Shown: in pieces, positions 1 through 13,724 of the stretch | Position numbering within the stretch: position 1 is the first letter of the stretch | Layout of the letters: every line of letters begins with the position of its first letter | Position numbers and translations under genes: made by a program | NCBI RefSeq assembly: GCF_003073045.1 | Contig: NC_037601.1 | Coordinates: forward strand, 3,503,872-3,567,871 | DNA: 64,000 bases | Reading direction: 5' to 3' | Origin: Pomacea canaliculata | Taxonomy: Eukaryota; Mollusca; Gastropoda; Architaenioglossa; Ampullariidae | Notes under the pieces: model-generated | What the model was told of the DNA's origin: nothing | Databases searched by the model: none | The model's input: only the letters and a program-made list of their open reading frames with translations

Positions 1-3000
1 GTGATGGGAATAACAACACTAGCAATCCACATCTTCCCCATTTTCTTTCAATGATGATGCCACCACTGTCTCTCCCATCACTCATGCAAACAGGTTTTAC
101 AGCACATCCTGCATTTCCTTTGGTGCAGCAACAGAAACTGGCTTATCGTGTGCCTCAGAATATTCATCCATCTTTCATACCTAACCTTGCTTCTGTCAAG
201 AAAGAGCCAGGAACTACTGGTTCAGGTATGCGGAAAAGCATTTTGAAAACAGGCTTTAATTATTTACAGGCTTTATCAGTGTAAGCTTTTATTAACCATT
301 AAAGAGAATTAGTTTGAATATCCAGATTTAGCATAATAATGTCAAACTGTATCTGAATGTGCTTCTTTGACAAAGAGGTACATTATCTGGGTACATGCAA
401 AGCATCAGGATGAAAGACAGTAATGGCATTTCATGGCACTAATTAAAGTTCCAGTCTCATCCCATCTAATAAATATACATATTTAAAATAGTTAAACAGC
501 AGTTCTGTTATACTTTCATAGGCAGTGATTCAGGTTGTGACCTGGCTTCAGTGAACAAAATGCTTGATGCAGCAGACGCCCATAACTTCCAAGCCTTTCT
601 TGTACCTCAAGCCACAAGCTCTGGGAGTGAGGACAGTGACCGGCAGTCCACCAACTGGGAGAGTGCAGACGAGGAATCAGACCACAGCTTGGACCAGCTG
701 TATGCACAGTCACTGAACGGTGTTACAGTGAAGCAGGAACTTCCTACTGATTATGGCTCGGACAGCAAAGACAGCAGCACAAAGAGAGAAGCCCCTGAGA
801 GAAAGCATGAGGATGGAGATGATCTTGAAATGTCAGATGAATCTGGTACTGATACTTCTCTTTCAATGATGGTAAGCAGAGAATTATATTTTTATTCTCT
901 TTTGTTTCTCTTCCTCCTCCCCTTCTTCCCTCCCCCCCTTTTCCTTTACTTTCACTTTCATTTTGTTCAGTTATATTATATAATCGGCCTATCAAACAAA
1001 ACTCATCTTTTTAGACACATGCTGGTGACATTATCTTTAAGAGATTTGGTAAAGATGTTCTATACACACAGATCATCAGAGAACTAACAATCTTTAGTGC
1101 AGGTTTCACTGTGTGGTTGCTCCATAATCCCACCTGTTCACACTATGTGTATGTGGGTGTGTGCACCAACTATGTCTAACATAAGAAATGTTTTCAAAAT
1201 GTTATTTCCAGCCAGATACGATGGACCCTGAGCTAAAAATCATGAATGATGAATCATCGAATCAAGGGTTGATGGCCAAAAAGACAGATGGAGACTTGAC
1301 CCCACTGAAGAAGAAGCGTAACTCTTACGCTGACTCCCCTCACAAGCTGAGCTGTCCTCATTGCCCACGTTCCTTCCCTTGGGTGAGCTCTTTGAAGAGG
1401 CACCTTCTGACACATACAGGTAATGTCTGTAAGTTACTTGTTGTCCTAAATTTTCTTAAAGATATAGATTTCTAGATATAATAGTTTTGAAGGGGCTGAA
1501 GAGACAGATAGGTGATACAGTTTGAGGTTATCATCAGTTAGTTTCACGGAAGGCATTAATAACCAAAGGTCAAAGGGACGCTATAACATTACTACCAAGG
1601 CAGTTCTTTTACATTGTTTACTTCCCTTATTTTGGCAATAGGCAGCAGTAAAGAGATGGCATTCACCTTATGGTTTATGGTTTAATCAACAGTGTTGATT
1701 TTTTGCCTTGAAAATGTATACATCTAAAGAAGTTAAAAAGGATCTAAGCAATTGTATAAATGAAATGGCTGTCCTCAACTGCAATTAAACATTTAAGATA
1801 GCAGTGAGATGGTGCTTATTTTGAAGTAGCCAACAAGAATGTCATTGAAAATTTTGTGATTGCTTATTGAATCACTATTGCTGATACTACAACAAGATGA
1901 TCTGAATTTTCAGGTCAAAAGCCTTTTAAATGTGCACGGTGTCCAGTGACGTTCTCCACCAAGTCTAACAGAGAAAGGCATCTTATCCGTAAACACGGTG
2001 TCAACATGCTTGATCCTGCATCTCGTCAAACCATGGATCGTCCTTACAAATGCCATTTATGTGTTTTCAGTTCTTTTTCCACTCAAAGTAAGTTTTTTCC
2101 TCCATATTTTTTTAAAGAGTTACATCCTGCATCTATTGTTAGCAGTCTTTGGTTGTGAAAGTCTTTTTAAGAATAGATTTGATGCGTAAAAACAAAGACT
2201 GAATTAATCAGTGTTAAGCACTTTGAGTTTTAAGCATAAATAAATAAGTGGTATTGTAAGGAAATTGGCTAACATAAACTGAATTTTGAGAGCTTCAAAT
2301 AAAGATGAGGTTTTCGATTATGCTGGTTTTTTGTGTAAGTGGATGTAATGTTTGAGCAGTAGGTGAAAATGTGTGTGTGTGTAATCACACGACTATGACT
2401 AGGTGAGACACTATTGTTTCAACCAGTGGGCTGTCTGTTTTCCCTGCTGCAGATAACAGCTGTTTTAAATGAATACATTTATACAGTTAATCGCTTTTGT
2501 ACATTTGTGAAGTGATCAATAACTACCAATGGTTTTTTTTTTTTGCTTTGTAACAAATATGTATAACATATTTGTTGCTATGCCAGGTATTCAAGACATT
2601 CTTTACCATAGGTAGCAGCAGTACTGATGTATCTATCACATGATGTTGTAATGTTTGTATGCTTGACACATTTTTTTTTTGTAAAGCACTTTGAACCTGC
2701 CTTTGATGGTGGTGCAAAGTGCTATATGAATTAACTTTATTATTATTCTTTCAGGCAACCTGCTGAAACATTACAAAGAACGACATCCTGAGCATAAACC
2801 ACCAGAATTTTACCTGGACAGGCTGTCAGAGGAAGATGGTTATTCGGATATGATTGGACTGGAACTGAGCTCAAACAGTACAGATGAAACTTCCCATTCC
2901 AACAGTGGCTTAAAGGTTACTGGAAGAATTGTTGACATAACTTCTTCTACAGATGGTACTTCTGAGGCAAGTACTTTGAACTTAACAAGGAGGTTTAAAA

Positions 3001-6000
3001 TTAAAATTGTAATTGATATGGTATTTAATTCTTACATGTTGATGTTTCTCTTTATATTCTTATTTTACTTTCACTAGCTTTGTTTAATTGTATAATTCCC
3101 ATGATGCAGGACTTAAGTTTAGATTTTCTCTGTGTGTGTGTGTGTAATGGGGTAACTTTCACTTTGATGCTTTTGTGCTTCTACCAAATTGAAATTTAGA
3201 TGTACACACAATCCTTGTCATCACACAAACACCCACACAAACACATCTAGAGAGAGGAAAAGTGGGAGAAAGAGAATATCACAATATTATGACCTCCATA
3301 AATTGTTGGATTGCAGGTTTCACAACCACCATCATCAAAGGCAAAATCTGTGGAAGCTGTTATTGCTGCTTTGGTAAGAAAGGAAGCAGATTCCCCATGT
3401 ACAAACTACAGTGCAAGCAACTTTGATGATAACGATGAAGACAGCAGTGACAATGCCCAAAATCACCTACCTTTCTTGTCATCATCATACAGTGGCTCTG
3501 CAGAGCGACATATCAACCCAGAGAGAGACAACTACAATGTGGACAAGATAACTCATTGCTGGAAATGTGGTGACGAGTTCAGCTCTCGCAAACTGCTGGT
3601 GAGACACTTAAAAGAACATAACATTGATCTGCCTTTTAAGTGCTATCTGTGTGATGCTTCATATGACATCCGGCTGGAGTGCTTGTCGCATCAGGAAAAG
3701 CAACATTCGTCTGACTGGGCTATCCTCAAGGTAAGGTGCTTTTCTATTCTACCTGTGAGCTATGATTGGTATTGTCACAGTTATTATTATTATACATAAT
3801 AGTGAGTATTCATTATCAAGAAAAGTCTTTTGAAGCAAGATTTTTAGCCCTCTTTAAACTATCAAGTCTGTTATATGTAAAGGTATGATTTTCTACCTTT
3901 GCTTAGCAGTCTGTACTCTTGAAAGTAAAAATATCTCACATAGTGTAAGGTAGCTTTAAACAACTTTTTTATGAACATAATTTTTATTGAATTCATTGTG
4001 TTCCATCAAAGAAGTAATGAAAGTAATTGTACTCATACAGCTTGTTAGTATTTTTCTATACTGACCCCTACTTTTACAATACCATATTGTATATGAAGAA
4101 AATCCTTCCATTCTGTAATAATCTCTACAGGAGAAGAATGGTGTGGAGTCTGTGGAAGAATATGCTGATCGCCTTGATCATATTGTGGAACGAAACTGCA
4201 AGACAGGACAATTTTTGGAAGATGGTGATGATGAGACTGCTGCCATTGGAACTGGAGGGGAGGATGGTCAGGGAGAAGTAATGGCCTCTGACTATCTGCA
4301 GCGTAAAGTGTACTGCTCTCTTTGTCCCAAGAGGTTTTGGTCTCTGCAAGATTTGCGCAGACATATGAGATCCCATACAGGTATGTACCAAGAAACAGGT
4401 TGTAGATGTGAATTAAGGTCGTTCTTAATCGAATAAATATGAACAAATGTTTGACCAAGTTCAGCAGTCATAACAACTTTACCAAACTTGTCAAACATTC
4501 ATAGATATTTGTTCAGTTGAGAATGACTGTTGTGCCTAAGTTACTGATGCAAGCTAAAGAGTTGTTACCTTTTCCCCCTCAAGTTCATTTTTTAAAAAAA
4601 ACAGAACTTGGCACTTTGACTTTCTATCATTTTACCATAGTTTTCTATGTCTTTCTGACATAGCAAAATGAGAACTTAAGGAGAATGTATACACTTAGAA
4701 TAACTTCATAATGAAAGATAGGAATGGTTTATCATAACCTTTTACAGTTCATATAGTAAAACCCACATCCATCTGATGGAAGAGCTAGAGACCTTGAACC
4801 ATAAAGAGTTCTGACAGCTGTTTTGTAGTTATTCTAATGTTTTGATATATCTCGTTCATTATTAGATGTGTATGCAATAGATTCGTTGTATTGAAAATGT
4901 TGTGTAAACAAAATTTTTCTTTCAGGTGAGCGCCCATTTGAGTGTGACAAATGTGGAAAGCGGTTTACGCTAAAACACAGCATGATGAGACATCGTCGAA
5001 AACATGCTGGCAATCATGACTCTCCATCAGTACTTAGTGAGGATGAGGATTCCAATCAGGGGGATAGCCCTGGTAAGGAGAATAATGGCTATACCTTAAG
5101 TTTAGTTAGTTTATTCCTTGCTACTCCTTGAGGAGCATATATAGGGCAGCAACAACACCTTGCCATTAAATCCGGTCTTGGGCAGTACCCCTCAGTTGGC
5201 TCTGGTTCCGACATCCTCTGCCTCTTTCTCTACTGTTCTTTTCCAAGTCTGCTTTGGGCTTGCAACTCGCCTCTTCCCCTGAGGGTTACAGTCAAGGGCT
5301 ATACCTTAAAGCGAAACATAATCTTATCTTCACTAAGCTTTATTGTGGGTTTTGACATAGCAAGTGTGCATTTGTGTATGTATGGGGGAATGGAGATAGA
5401 GGAAAATGATCTGCATTGAGAAACTTGCATATCAGAATACTAATTTTTGGTTTCTTTCTCTTCTGGACCACATCAGCAAGTGTCTACAAAGTTATTCGCC
5501 CACAACACCCAGCTTCTCAACAGCCTTCTACAGTCTTAAATGTGAGTAGTTGATAAAGCCCGATTCTATTTTCTTCCCCAATTAACTTTTCATCCATGAT
5601 TTCTACTTCACCCACCAATGACATTCACTGCATTATTTTTATTTGGGGGCTGTTCTACTACAACCATGTATGTTTTGTCCACTTTAAAATTTGTTAATAC
5701 TGGGTTCTTTTATATACTTTTCAAAATATTCATACCGTCCCTTAGAAAGCAATAGTTTTTTCTTTTCAGAAACTTTCTTTGACTTGCTTTTTTTTTAAAT
5801 CACATCTTAATGTTAGGAACTATTGGAAAAAATCTTTTATGTATTTTACATTTAGGTGAACTTAGTTTTGATGTTGTGTGCAGGAACTTATTGCAGCCTG
5901 ATTTCATTGTCTTTAATCTTAAACTATGATACAGTTTAAAACTTCTTCTCTGTTTCACAGAGTGAGAACAGTTCTTTACCTGTTGCTGACATAAAAGATG

Positions 6001-6116
6001 AAAAGGAAAATGATGATGGTGAAGACATGCTACACAATCTCCTGGGTGTCGAGAGCTCCACCATTGACAAGATTATTGATGCAAAGGACTCGGCAGCATC
6101 TTTGCTTGGTGTATAA
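1..6116 (+). CDS. RREB1: RREB1/hindsight-type C2H2 zinc-finger transcription factor, 3' part
   Basis: Ten exons read in one continuous frame: 1-225 (open at the left edge), 522-871, 1212-1419, 1914-2087, 2755-2966, 3317-3730, 4131-4380, 4926-5072, 5477-5541 and 5961-6116, giving about 730 residues and ending in ...[12 protein letters not shown]. All junction phases agree. C2H2 fingers occur as a pair ([17 protein letters not shown], then [17 protein letters not shown]) split by an intron inside the linker, a third (CHLC...H), a pair in exon 3317-3730 ([16 protein letters not shown]), and a C-terminal pair ([34 protein letters not shown]). This order and the FPW and FTLKH signatures match Ras-responsive element binding protein 1 (Drosophila hindsight), a nuclear DNA-binding regulator acting downstream of Ras/MAPK and TGF-beta signals. 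Acidic Ser/Asp-rich linkers and VKKEP and VKQEL (possible SUMO sites) separate the fingers. The donor at 2967 is GC rather than GT. The N-terminal fingers lie outside the window. Confidence 0.9.
2630..2750 (+). repeat. Retroelement 3' tail abutting a splice acceptor
   Basis: The stretch reads gtaaagcactttgaacctg, then gcaaagtgctatatgaatta, and ends in actttattattattc. This is the usual 3' end of CR1/L2-type LINEs and of SINEs that share their tails. The tail runs directly into the ctttcag acceptor of the RREB1 exon starting at 2755. No target-site duplication was found, so the left limit is approximate. Confidence 0.5.
5100..5296 (-). mobile_element. 5'-truncated RTE-like LINE 3' end in an RREB1 intron
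   Basis: Read on the minus strand, this is the last ~200 bases of the same family as the full copy at 23345-26462: a conserved stretch around cttggaaaagaacagtagag, then the terminal ...gctcctcaaggagtagcaag and a short aactaaact-type tail. It is flanked by perfect 13-bp direct repeats GGCTATACCTTAA at 5087-5099 and 5297-5309, marking target-primed insertion followed by 5' truncation. Confidence 0.85.
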
Positions 6117-9100
6117 TTTTGGATTGTAGTCATGACTTTGTCACTGTGATGCACTTGTTCTGTGAGATCTTTCTTTTAAAATCAAGATGAATGGTCTACA
6201 GCCTAAATGCTTTTTTTTAAAATCAAGAAATGTGCTGTCAGCATTCAAACAAGACTGAAAACAGAAGAGATCTGAAGCCACAGATTGCTGCACTTTTCCA
6301 CCGTCTGACTCTGCAGTGTACTAAATGTTTAATGTTTTTAGGTACTCTAATGTGGCTGGGATCTTGCTGTATATTTACAATAAACCAATTTCTGTATCAA
6401 AAATATCCTAACCAGTCAAATGTGGAAAAGGCTATGCATTGTATAGTCATGTTTATTAGTAACCAACCAAAATGTTTTCTTTATGATCATGCTGCCAAGG
6501 CATCTTAGTTCTTTGATACATCATGGTTATGTGTATGCCATGGCACTTCAAAAAAGAGGAAAAATAATTTTTGAGGGGTTTGATTTATATGTATTTGGAG
6601 TGAATAATGAAAAATTGATGTATCCCTGCAAGGAATTCAAGACCCCTGCATTGACAGATTAGTGTTGTTGTAGTCATAGCCTTTCTGAACCGAGCCTGCA
6701 TGATATTTTTGATATGCAAAAATAGAATGATTTAGTAGAGGCTGCCTTTTCTCTCAGATACTGGCAAGTGATGCTAGCTGCATATTAAATGTATTTGTTT
6801 AAACTTGTTATATGTATACTTGAGGCATATTATACAAAGACAAATGACATCAAGTATCAGCATGCAGATATGTGATGTCTGCTGCTTAGATAGATTATGT
6901 GAAAATTATTTCTTTGTTGATGCAGATTCAGATTTCCGTCCTTTTTGCATTTTGTAGGTGTGTGCAATTGACATCAATATTTTATATGAATAGTGTCCTT
7001 TTCAGCTGCTTGGCCTTTTTTTCATAACTCCTTTGCTCTCAGAACTTACAAAACATTTTAAGGGAGAGATTTTATGCTATGCAAAAATCTGTGCAACCAT
7101 AACTTGTAAATATTTTTGTAGATGTCAGATATTTTGTAGACGAAGGTCATTTCATGAAAATCACCAACTCCTAGGAGTCCATAAATAGTTTATTGTGTGC
7201 CTGGCAATAAATTGTTACTGATGACTAGTAGGCACACAGATTTGATGTAAGCACTTCTTTTTTGTGGTGGAGAAAGAGGATGGTAGGGGAAGTTCAGACA
7301 TGCATTTCGGAGAGAGCATAGAATCTCCATTCATTTAAAAACCAGTGCCATTGTGGTTGACCATTTCAAAATCAGTTTTTCCTTTCTGATAATTTAAAAC
7401 TGGCTGCAAAATTATTTTTGGACAAACTTATTGTAAATCAGCATTTTTAACATACATATAGATGACATGGTTAAAGGCTTTGGTACTGCTATTATGCAAT
7501 CTCCATTTGTTAATGTTGAATTATGTGTTGGAATAGTATTCACAAAAGTGATATACACACAGCATGACCTCTGGCATTTCACTTTGTTCTCTTCATGCTT
7601 ATTATAATTCCGTCCTTGATCGTGTAATGTGTAACTTTTTATGTACGTGCTTTGTAAAAGACAGCCAAAAATTAATGCTTACGCAGGCCAAAGATGGCTC
7701 CTGTCATCATGGAGTCTTATAGATGTAGGCATTAAAAAAATTTTTTATTAAAAAAAAAATCGTAGAATTATCCCTATTCTTACATAATTTAATCAGTATT
7801 TTAAAAGAAATTGCTGCATGATTATGTTAAAGTATACATTATCCCTTTGATATATCAAAGTTTACTTTTCAGAAGTTAGTAAAGTTGAAATATCAGTATG
7901 TACAACCTTTTGAATGTTGTTACGATAGATCAAGTCTATGTTATTTATTGCAAGACTGTATGCTGTGCAATCTTTATGAATTGAGAAAAAGGTTTTCTTG
8001 CTTTATTTATGACTAGAGGCTTTTAAACTGCTAGATCTCAGGCTGTTTGGTGTGGTCATAACAAAACTAATGGAGCCTTGGGTTTAAACCTCATAGTTGA
8101 AAAGAGCTGAAATATTTGAGAGTTTAGAATGCTCATTCCCATTATTCAAATTTAGAAAGGATTAAACAATTTGCATGACTGTTGTAAAGCGTAAGGCTAG
8201 GTACAGGTTACTACTTCAGTTTATCTAAGAATCATCATATTAATGACGTACTCAGATAAACTGAATTAGCTCCTGTACATGTTCACTAAATATGATCATG
8301 TTTGGTAATATTATTAATCAAGTATTTTGTACTGACAAAACTTCAGTGTCAGTTACCTTACAAATGCACTTTTCCTTTATTCTTACAGAGTTGTCAACTG
8401 ATAATGGTATTATGAAATGTGTTCATCTCTATGTGGCATATACTGTGATATACATAAATTTAAAAGCTCATTTGAATTATAGATTTCTTGAAGAACTATT
8501 TGTGTTCAAATATTTTAAAATACTTGGTAAGTTTGTCAAAAGACACCCTCCATTCTCTGGTACTGCCTTCAGCATAAAAGTTTGTGTACTGAATACTGAA
8601 ATAGGAGAAAGAAAATACTGAACATAAAATAAATGAATGTTAAGTGGGCAAGATATTTACTGACACAGATGTTTTAGTGATCATTATTTCCTTGTCTATT
8701 AAAGATATTCCACTCCGAGTCTCAAATATACATTTGTGGAGGTTACCTGCTGACAGGGAAGTTAATTTATCAAGGTGAAACACTTGCAACAGCTGTCTCA
8801 CTTTCTATGGTGTTGCTTAAATATTGTAGCTGCTGCAATCATATGCTGAGCAGTTCACAATCTGAACATAGGGAAATTATTGATCGTGGGTGGGGCTGTC
8901 TTTTTTACTGCATTTCACAGTGGACTGTGATCCACTTAGTCCTGACTGGCAGTTTGTTTCTCTGTCTTACAGGTGGTCATTTTATAGCTACTTTGCACAG
9001 CATGCCATGAATCCTTTAAGATGACAGATTTGATGCAAATATTGACATCTGCAGCTGAGCTTGAAATCAATTTGATCTTTTTTACACTAGCCTGTGAAAA

Positions 9101-12100
9101 TGCAAGATTAGCAGAGTAAAGAATTTTTGAATCCAAAATCGTGTTTAACCTTTTTGTAAATGGTATGAGAAAAAGTTGCCACATTTGTTAACTTTAGCCG
9201 CCCAAGACACACTATATTTTCCAAATTTGTGCTGTTTTTTCCTCTTCACTACAACTCATTGCCATTAAAATACAACGTTCATTTAAAAATCACTTGTGGG
9301 TTCTCATCATTGGTTCTCATGCACCCCTAGACTGGCATTGTCTGTCTCAATGTCACAAAAACTTAAAGGGGTGGGAATTTTCAATTTGTGTTTGTTACAG
9401 TGATTTTTAACTGCCATAAAGAAGCACAAGTAAGATTTTAAATTAAATCAATTTCTTTAATGAACATTTTTTCTTTAGAAGACTTTTTTGTGTGAAATGC
9501 ATAATCAGTGAGCATGTGTGTGGTTTGCAAATTTTTTTCTTATTAGACGTTCATTGATCTGCCATGGAAGTATTTGCAGCATTAATCAGTAAATTATGCA
9601 AATACATGTTAATTTATTTACAACAAAGTATTTATGATTAATCTGTATTATCAGATGGTGAGTTAATTTTGTAAACTTTGTCTTAGCTGTGTTTCTCACA
9701 AGTTTGCTTTTTGAAATTGTCTAATTACATTGTGTTCTTTATTCATTCAATTTGTTTACAATGTCTGGTGTGTGTATGCAAAAAAACTGCTTGTAGGAAA
9801 ATGATTTTCTGGTCCTGTTGCAGTAATTTATATAGAGCTTGAAAAATAATGTATATCAGTTATGCTTTTTGGTACTATAGCATGTTCCTCTGCTAAGAAC
9901 AAGATAACCTAAAGTACATTCCATAAAATTCAATTACTAAAAAATGTCTTCTGTTTTCTGGAAGAAGATAAAGTGGTTTAAAAGTTACTCGTTTATTTGT
10001 ACAGTTGCATATTTGTTCATGCCATAAACCAAAAGTATTTTAAAAGGCATTAGAAAACTTTCTTTAATTTTCTCATTATTATTTCAAGTGTGGTTGTAGG
10101 TTAGTTTCTCCCTAGTTTAAATTATTTTTCTGTTTTGAGGCCTGTGATTTTTTTTTTCTTTTGAGGGGAGTCACTTCTGGGTAGGTCAAAAGGCAATGAT
10201 ACTTTTATGTCCCAGGGAAAAAAATGGTTAGCAAGTGTCAACAGAAAAGGAGATGGCTTACAAGACCTTAAGCCATACTTCAGATTTAGCTAACCCTGTG
10301 ATGAGTTTTAAAACTGTCACTGTGAACATCATTAATATGGTAAAGATGGAACATGCATCTTACACTTCTTCTTCAGCTGGCAAACAGATTTTCCAGAAAG
10401 CTTTCTCTACAGTTACAGATCAAACAAATCTTAAGCATTATGGTCAACATGAGACATAATGCGGAGGGCAAAACTGTCTACCTTTTTCTTTAAAAGATTA
10501 GCCAGAAAGTACCCCTAGATCCAATGATAAACAAATGTAAGAGAAAGTCCTACATTAGTCTGATGCTGGTCTGTACAAGTTAACATATTTTTCAAGACAC
10601 TTCTAATTCATTTCTCTCCACAGCTCTGTCAAAATTTAAAGACATATCATTGAATCCTATTGGCTTTTTTTCCCTAATGGAACATTTGACAAATTGACAA
10701 GCTTTGTCAAGGATGCTGGCTACCAGGACCCACTAGTTTTTGTGTCAGAACAGAACTTTTGTGACAAATAAATACTGTGCTAAAAAGATGCCATACTACA
10801 TATATATATATTGGTTTTTTTCTGTACTTCATAAAATATTGTGATAAAATATGGCAGCAACCAGAGACTGGTGAACCAAGCCAATGAAAGGGCTAACATG
10901 AAAAAAATCATCAGGTTTACTGATCTCAAGCACTGGACCAACCACACCTTAACTAGATCTGCTGCTGTTTTCCAACACCAAATCTTAAAAAAGTTATTTT
11001 GAAGCATGATTTATTCTGGCAATAAATGCTTTTAATACCATATTATGTTTGATATGTGTGCACTGGTGTGAGCAATGTTAGCTTCAAGTTTAACATGCTT
11101 ACTTTATATCCATATATAAGTATTTAAGTTTTTCTTCCTGCAATATACACTGAAAGTTGACCTTTATGAGTTTGTTAAGTGCAGAATCCAGTTTTTCACT
11201 CATTTTTGAGAACTTTTTTTTTTTTTAACCATATATTGCTGCTGCATGTTTTGTTAAAAGACTTGGCAAGGGGTTCTGTTTTCGGCTAAAGATTTCAAGC
11301 ACCCTCAAAAAGAAAACTGGTTAAAAAAAACAATAAAATCAAAACAAACACTTTCATTTCTGCTGCTGCTGCTTAATCTCTTTCTCACTCTCATTGAAAC
11401 AAGCACACACTCTCTCTCAAGATAAGTTTTGAGGCACGAGATTGATTTCTTCAAACATGACAAAAATACAAATATTGTCAAGTCTTGGATTAGAGATACA
11501 TGTACTGTTATAAAATTCAAAGATGCAAGAAAATCTTATCACATCTTTGTTAAAAAAAAAAAATCTAAATTATCAAAAATCGAAATCTATAGCATCCAAA
11601 AACCTAATGAAATTTAACACAAGGCTGGGTTGCATGCAACAAAATGCCCTGATGGAGAGGATGAGCAGAAAGTAACATTTAACAGTAGTCCAAAAATCCT
11701 ACAGATAAATCACAAAACCAATCGATGACATTGCTCGATTTGGGGGCGGATTTAAAATTTGATCACAAAACCTTACTCATGTTAGAGAAAGTTCATTATT
11801 TTTGAAAAATACAAAGCTTCAGCTTTAATATTCTGCAGGGCCAACGCATGAACGATTAGTTTTCAAATAACATGCTTACATTTAATGTGAAACGAAGACA
11901 CAATGGAGAGATGAAAATGTATTTCCCTATGTTTCTGAAATGGCTGGCTTGAAAACCGTTTTCAAAGCAACATCAATGTGCATGTTACATCACTTTAATC
12001 TTCAACATCCAAAATCATCCATAAACCATGGGAATCATAGATGTTCTTCCAGATTAATCTCATTTTCTCTAAAGAGTTGAGCAGTCTGACAATAACTTAA

Positions 12101-12233
12101 AGGCACATAGATTTTAAAAAAGGGAGACAACTATACCTTAGCTCTTGATTGATTCAAATGGTTTCCCTTATAGGACTGTTTATGGTGCTATGATACACAG
12201 ATAATTCGTGACTTCATGACTTGCCCACCAATG
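6117..12233 (+). other. RREB1 3' UTR and gene-poor AT-rich spacer
   Basis: No conserved coding sequence was seen. The open frames here (for example 8292-8621 and 10235-10459) have no recognisable product and no splice context. Candidate AATAAA signals follow the stop at 6379 and 7206, and again near 8628 and 10767, so the 3' UTR may be several kilobases long; sequence alone does not choose between them. The region is rich in T and A runs. Confidence 0.5.
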
Positions 12234-12241
12234 ATTTAAAG

Positions 12242-12410
12242 CAGCGGTTCTCAACCTGTGGGGCGCGTCCCCCTGGGGTGGGTGGGTGCGACGTGCTTAC
12301 ATGGGGGGCGCGAAGGTGGTCATTTTTTTAAGTTTCTTATACCGGTATTAGTGAAATTAGATTACATTGCTGGCTAAGGGGGGCGTCAAGTATAAGGTTG
12401 AGAACCGCTG
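12242..12410. mobile_element. SPIN-like hAT miniature element (MITE)
   Basis: The 169-bp element begins CAGCGGTTCTCAACCT and ends in its exact reverse complement, AGGTTGAGAACCGCTG, giving 16-bp terminal inverted repeats. Perfect 8-bp direct repeats ATTTAAAG flank it at 12234-12241 and 12411-12418, the target-site length of hAT transposons. The terminal sequence and the following GTGGGGCGCGTCCCC block resemble SPIN ('space invader') hAT elements as I remember them. There is no coding capacity, so it would need transposase from elsewhere. Confidence 0.9.
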
Positions 12411-12418
12411 ATTTAAAG

Positions 12419-13724
12419 TGTGGAGAAGGTCACATTTGCACAAAGTCTTTTAAAGTCATTTGACCTACTACACAGCAGCATTTAACACAGCTTGAGCTTG
12501 AGGGCAAACCAGGTCTCAAGATTACTCAGTATCTTCCCAGTATTCTCCTGATGTCACTAACCTTATTCTCTGGAGGTGTTACCATTAAATGTGATCACCC
12601 TTTACTGCTGGAATGCAGCAAGTCCTCACATTATTCTTCGTTCTGCATCTTTGTTACTATTTGTGATCTTGTTCAGCGCAATGAGTCCACCTTTGGCTGA
12701 GGCATTGTGCTTTAGAAATTCCCACTTATTATAATTAAAGACAAGATTTGCAAAGATGATCCCATAAATAAAATAATACCATTTTTTTGTGTGGGAATGG
12801 TGTTTTTTTTGTCAGGAAAGCCGTAGCATTTATTGTCAGACTTGATAAAGCTTCTACCCTCTACACAAAAACATATCTCTTTGCTTGAATTTCAGCAATG
12901 AAGGGTCTGCTGTTTAAAGCAGGCATGCATGATCACACAGGAAATTCTCTCCTGTCACCCTGGAGATATTTCAATTCATGGATATCTTCCCTTGTGTTTT
13001 ACACAACCAAAGATTATATCGCAGCATGATTTATAAATCTGACATACTAGCAATAATGTTGCTGTAAAAAATAGACTGATACTATGGAGTCCTGAACAAA
13101 TATATTAAAATGCTATAAAATGAACACCTGAACATTATTAAATTTTAACAATGGTGTGGTATTTAGTCAAACATTACTTCTATACAAATAAAGGTTTTAC
13201 AAAAAAGAACATTTGTAAGTCCCTGTTTCGTTGAAAGCAGATTTCTATACAAATAGAGTTCATGAAGACTATGAGGTCCATGTTGGTTGTAAGTTGATCT
13301 TTACCTATAACATGTAGAGCATGAGATTCCTGGTTGTTGAAAGTCATGGAAGTAGCCTCTCAAGCCTTAGAGGGCATCAAAACTGAAAAGTCATTGAGAA
13401 AAGTACATAAATTTACACATCATACATTTGCCACTGCACTAAGTAGCATATCTCAGGGAGTGCTAATGCTCACAGAAATCCATTATTCTATAATGTTATA
13501 CCTGATTAATATTGATGTATTATTAGTACATATTATATTATTAATAAATACATGATAAATTAATATAAACTGTCAGTTTCAGAGACGTAAAAAGATATTT
13601 CAGAAATTAACAGAACAAATAAATGATACATAATTTTCCTTTCACTACTGGTTGCCTAAAAAATATCTTTATCATTCATATGCAGCAACAACAACAAAAA
13701 TATTTAGCTGGTCAACATTTATTC
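12419..13724 (-). other. ADCK5 3' UTR and spacer
   Basis: No coding sequence was seen. The stretch lies immediately downstream of the ADCK5 stop codon (minus strand) and probably carries its 3' UTR; several minus-strand AATAAA-like signals (tttatt on the plus strand, one at about 13718) are present. Around 13490-13560 it is very AT-rich. Confidence 0.4.

Noticed and set aside
2967..3075. RREB1 exon running on past 2966 to a GT donor
   Set aside because: Continuation reads [11 protein letters not shown] and the candidate GT would leave phase 2, incompatible with the exon at 3317; the GC donor fits the phase.
8292..8621. Open frame of 109 codons downstream of RREB1
   Set aside because: AT-rich sequence, no recognisable domain, no splice or promoter context; likely chance within the 3' UTR/spacer.
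10235..10459. Open frame of 74 codons
   Set aside because: No family resemblance; lies in the long spacer after RREB1 with no supporting signal.
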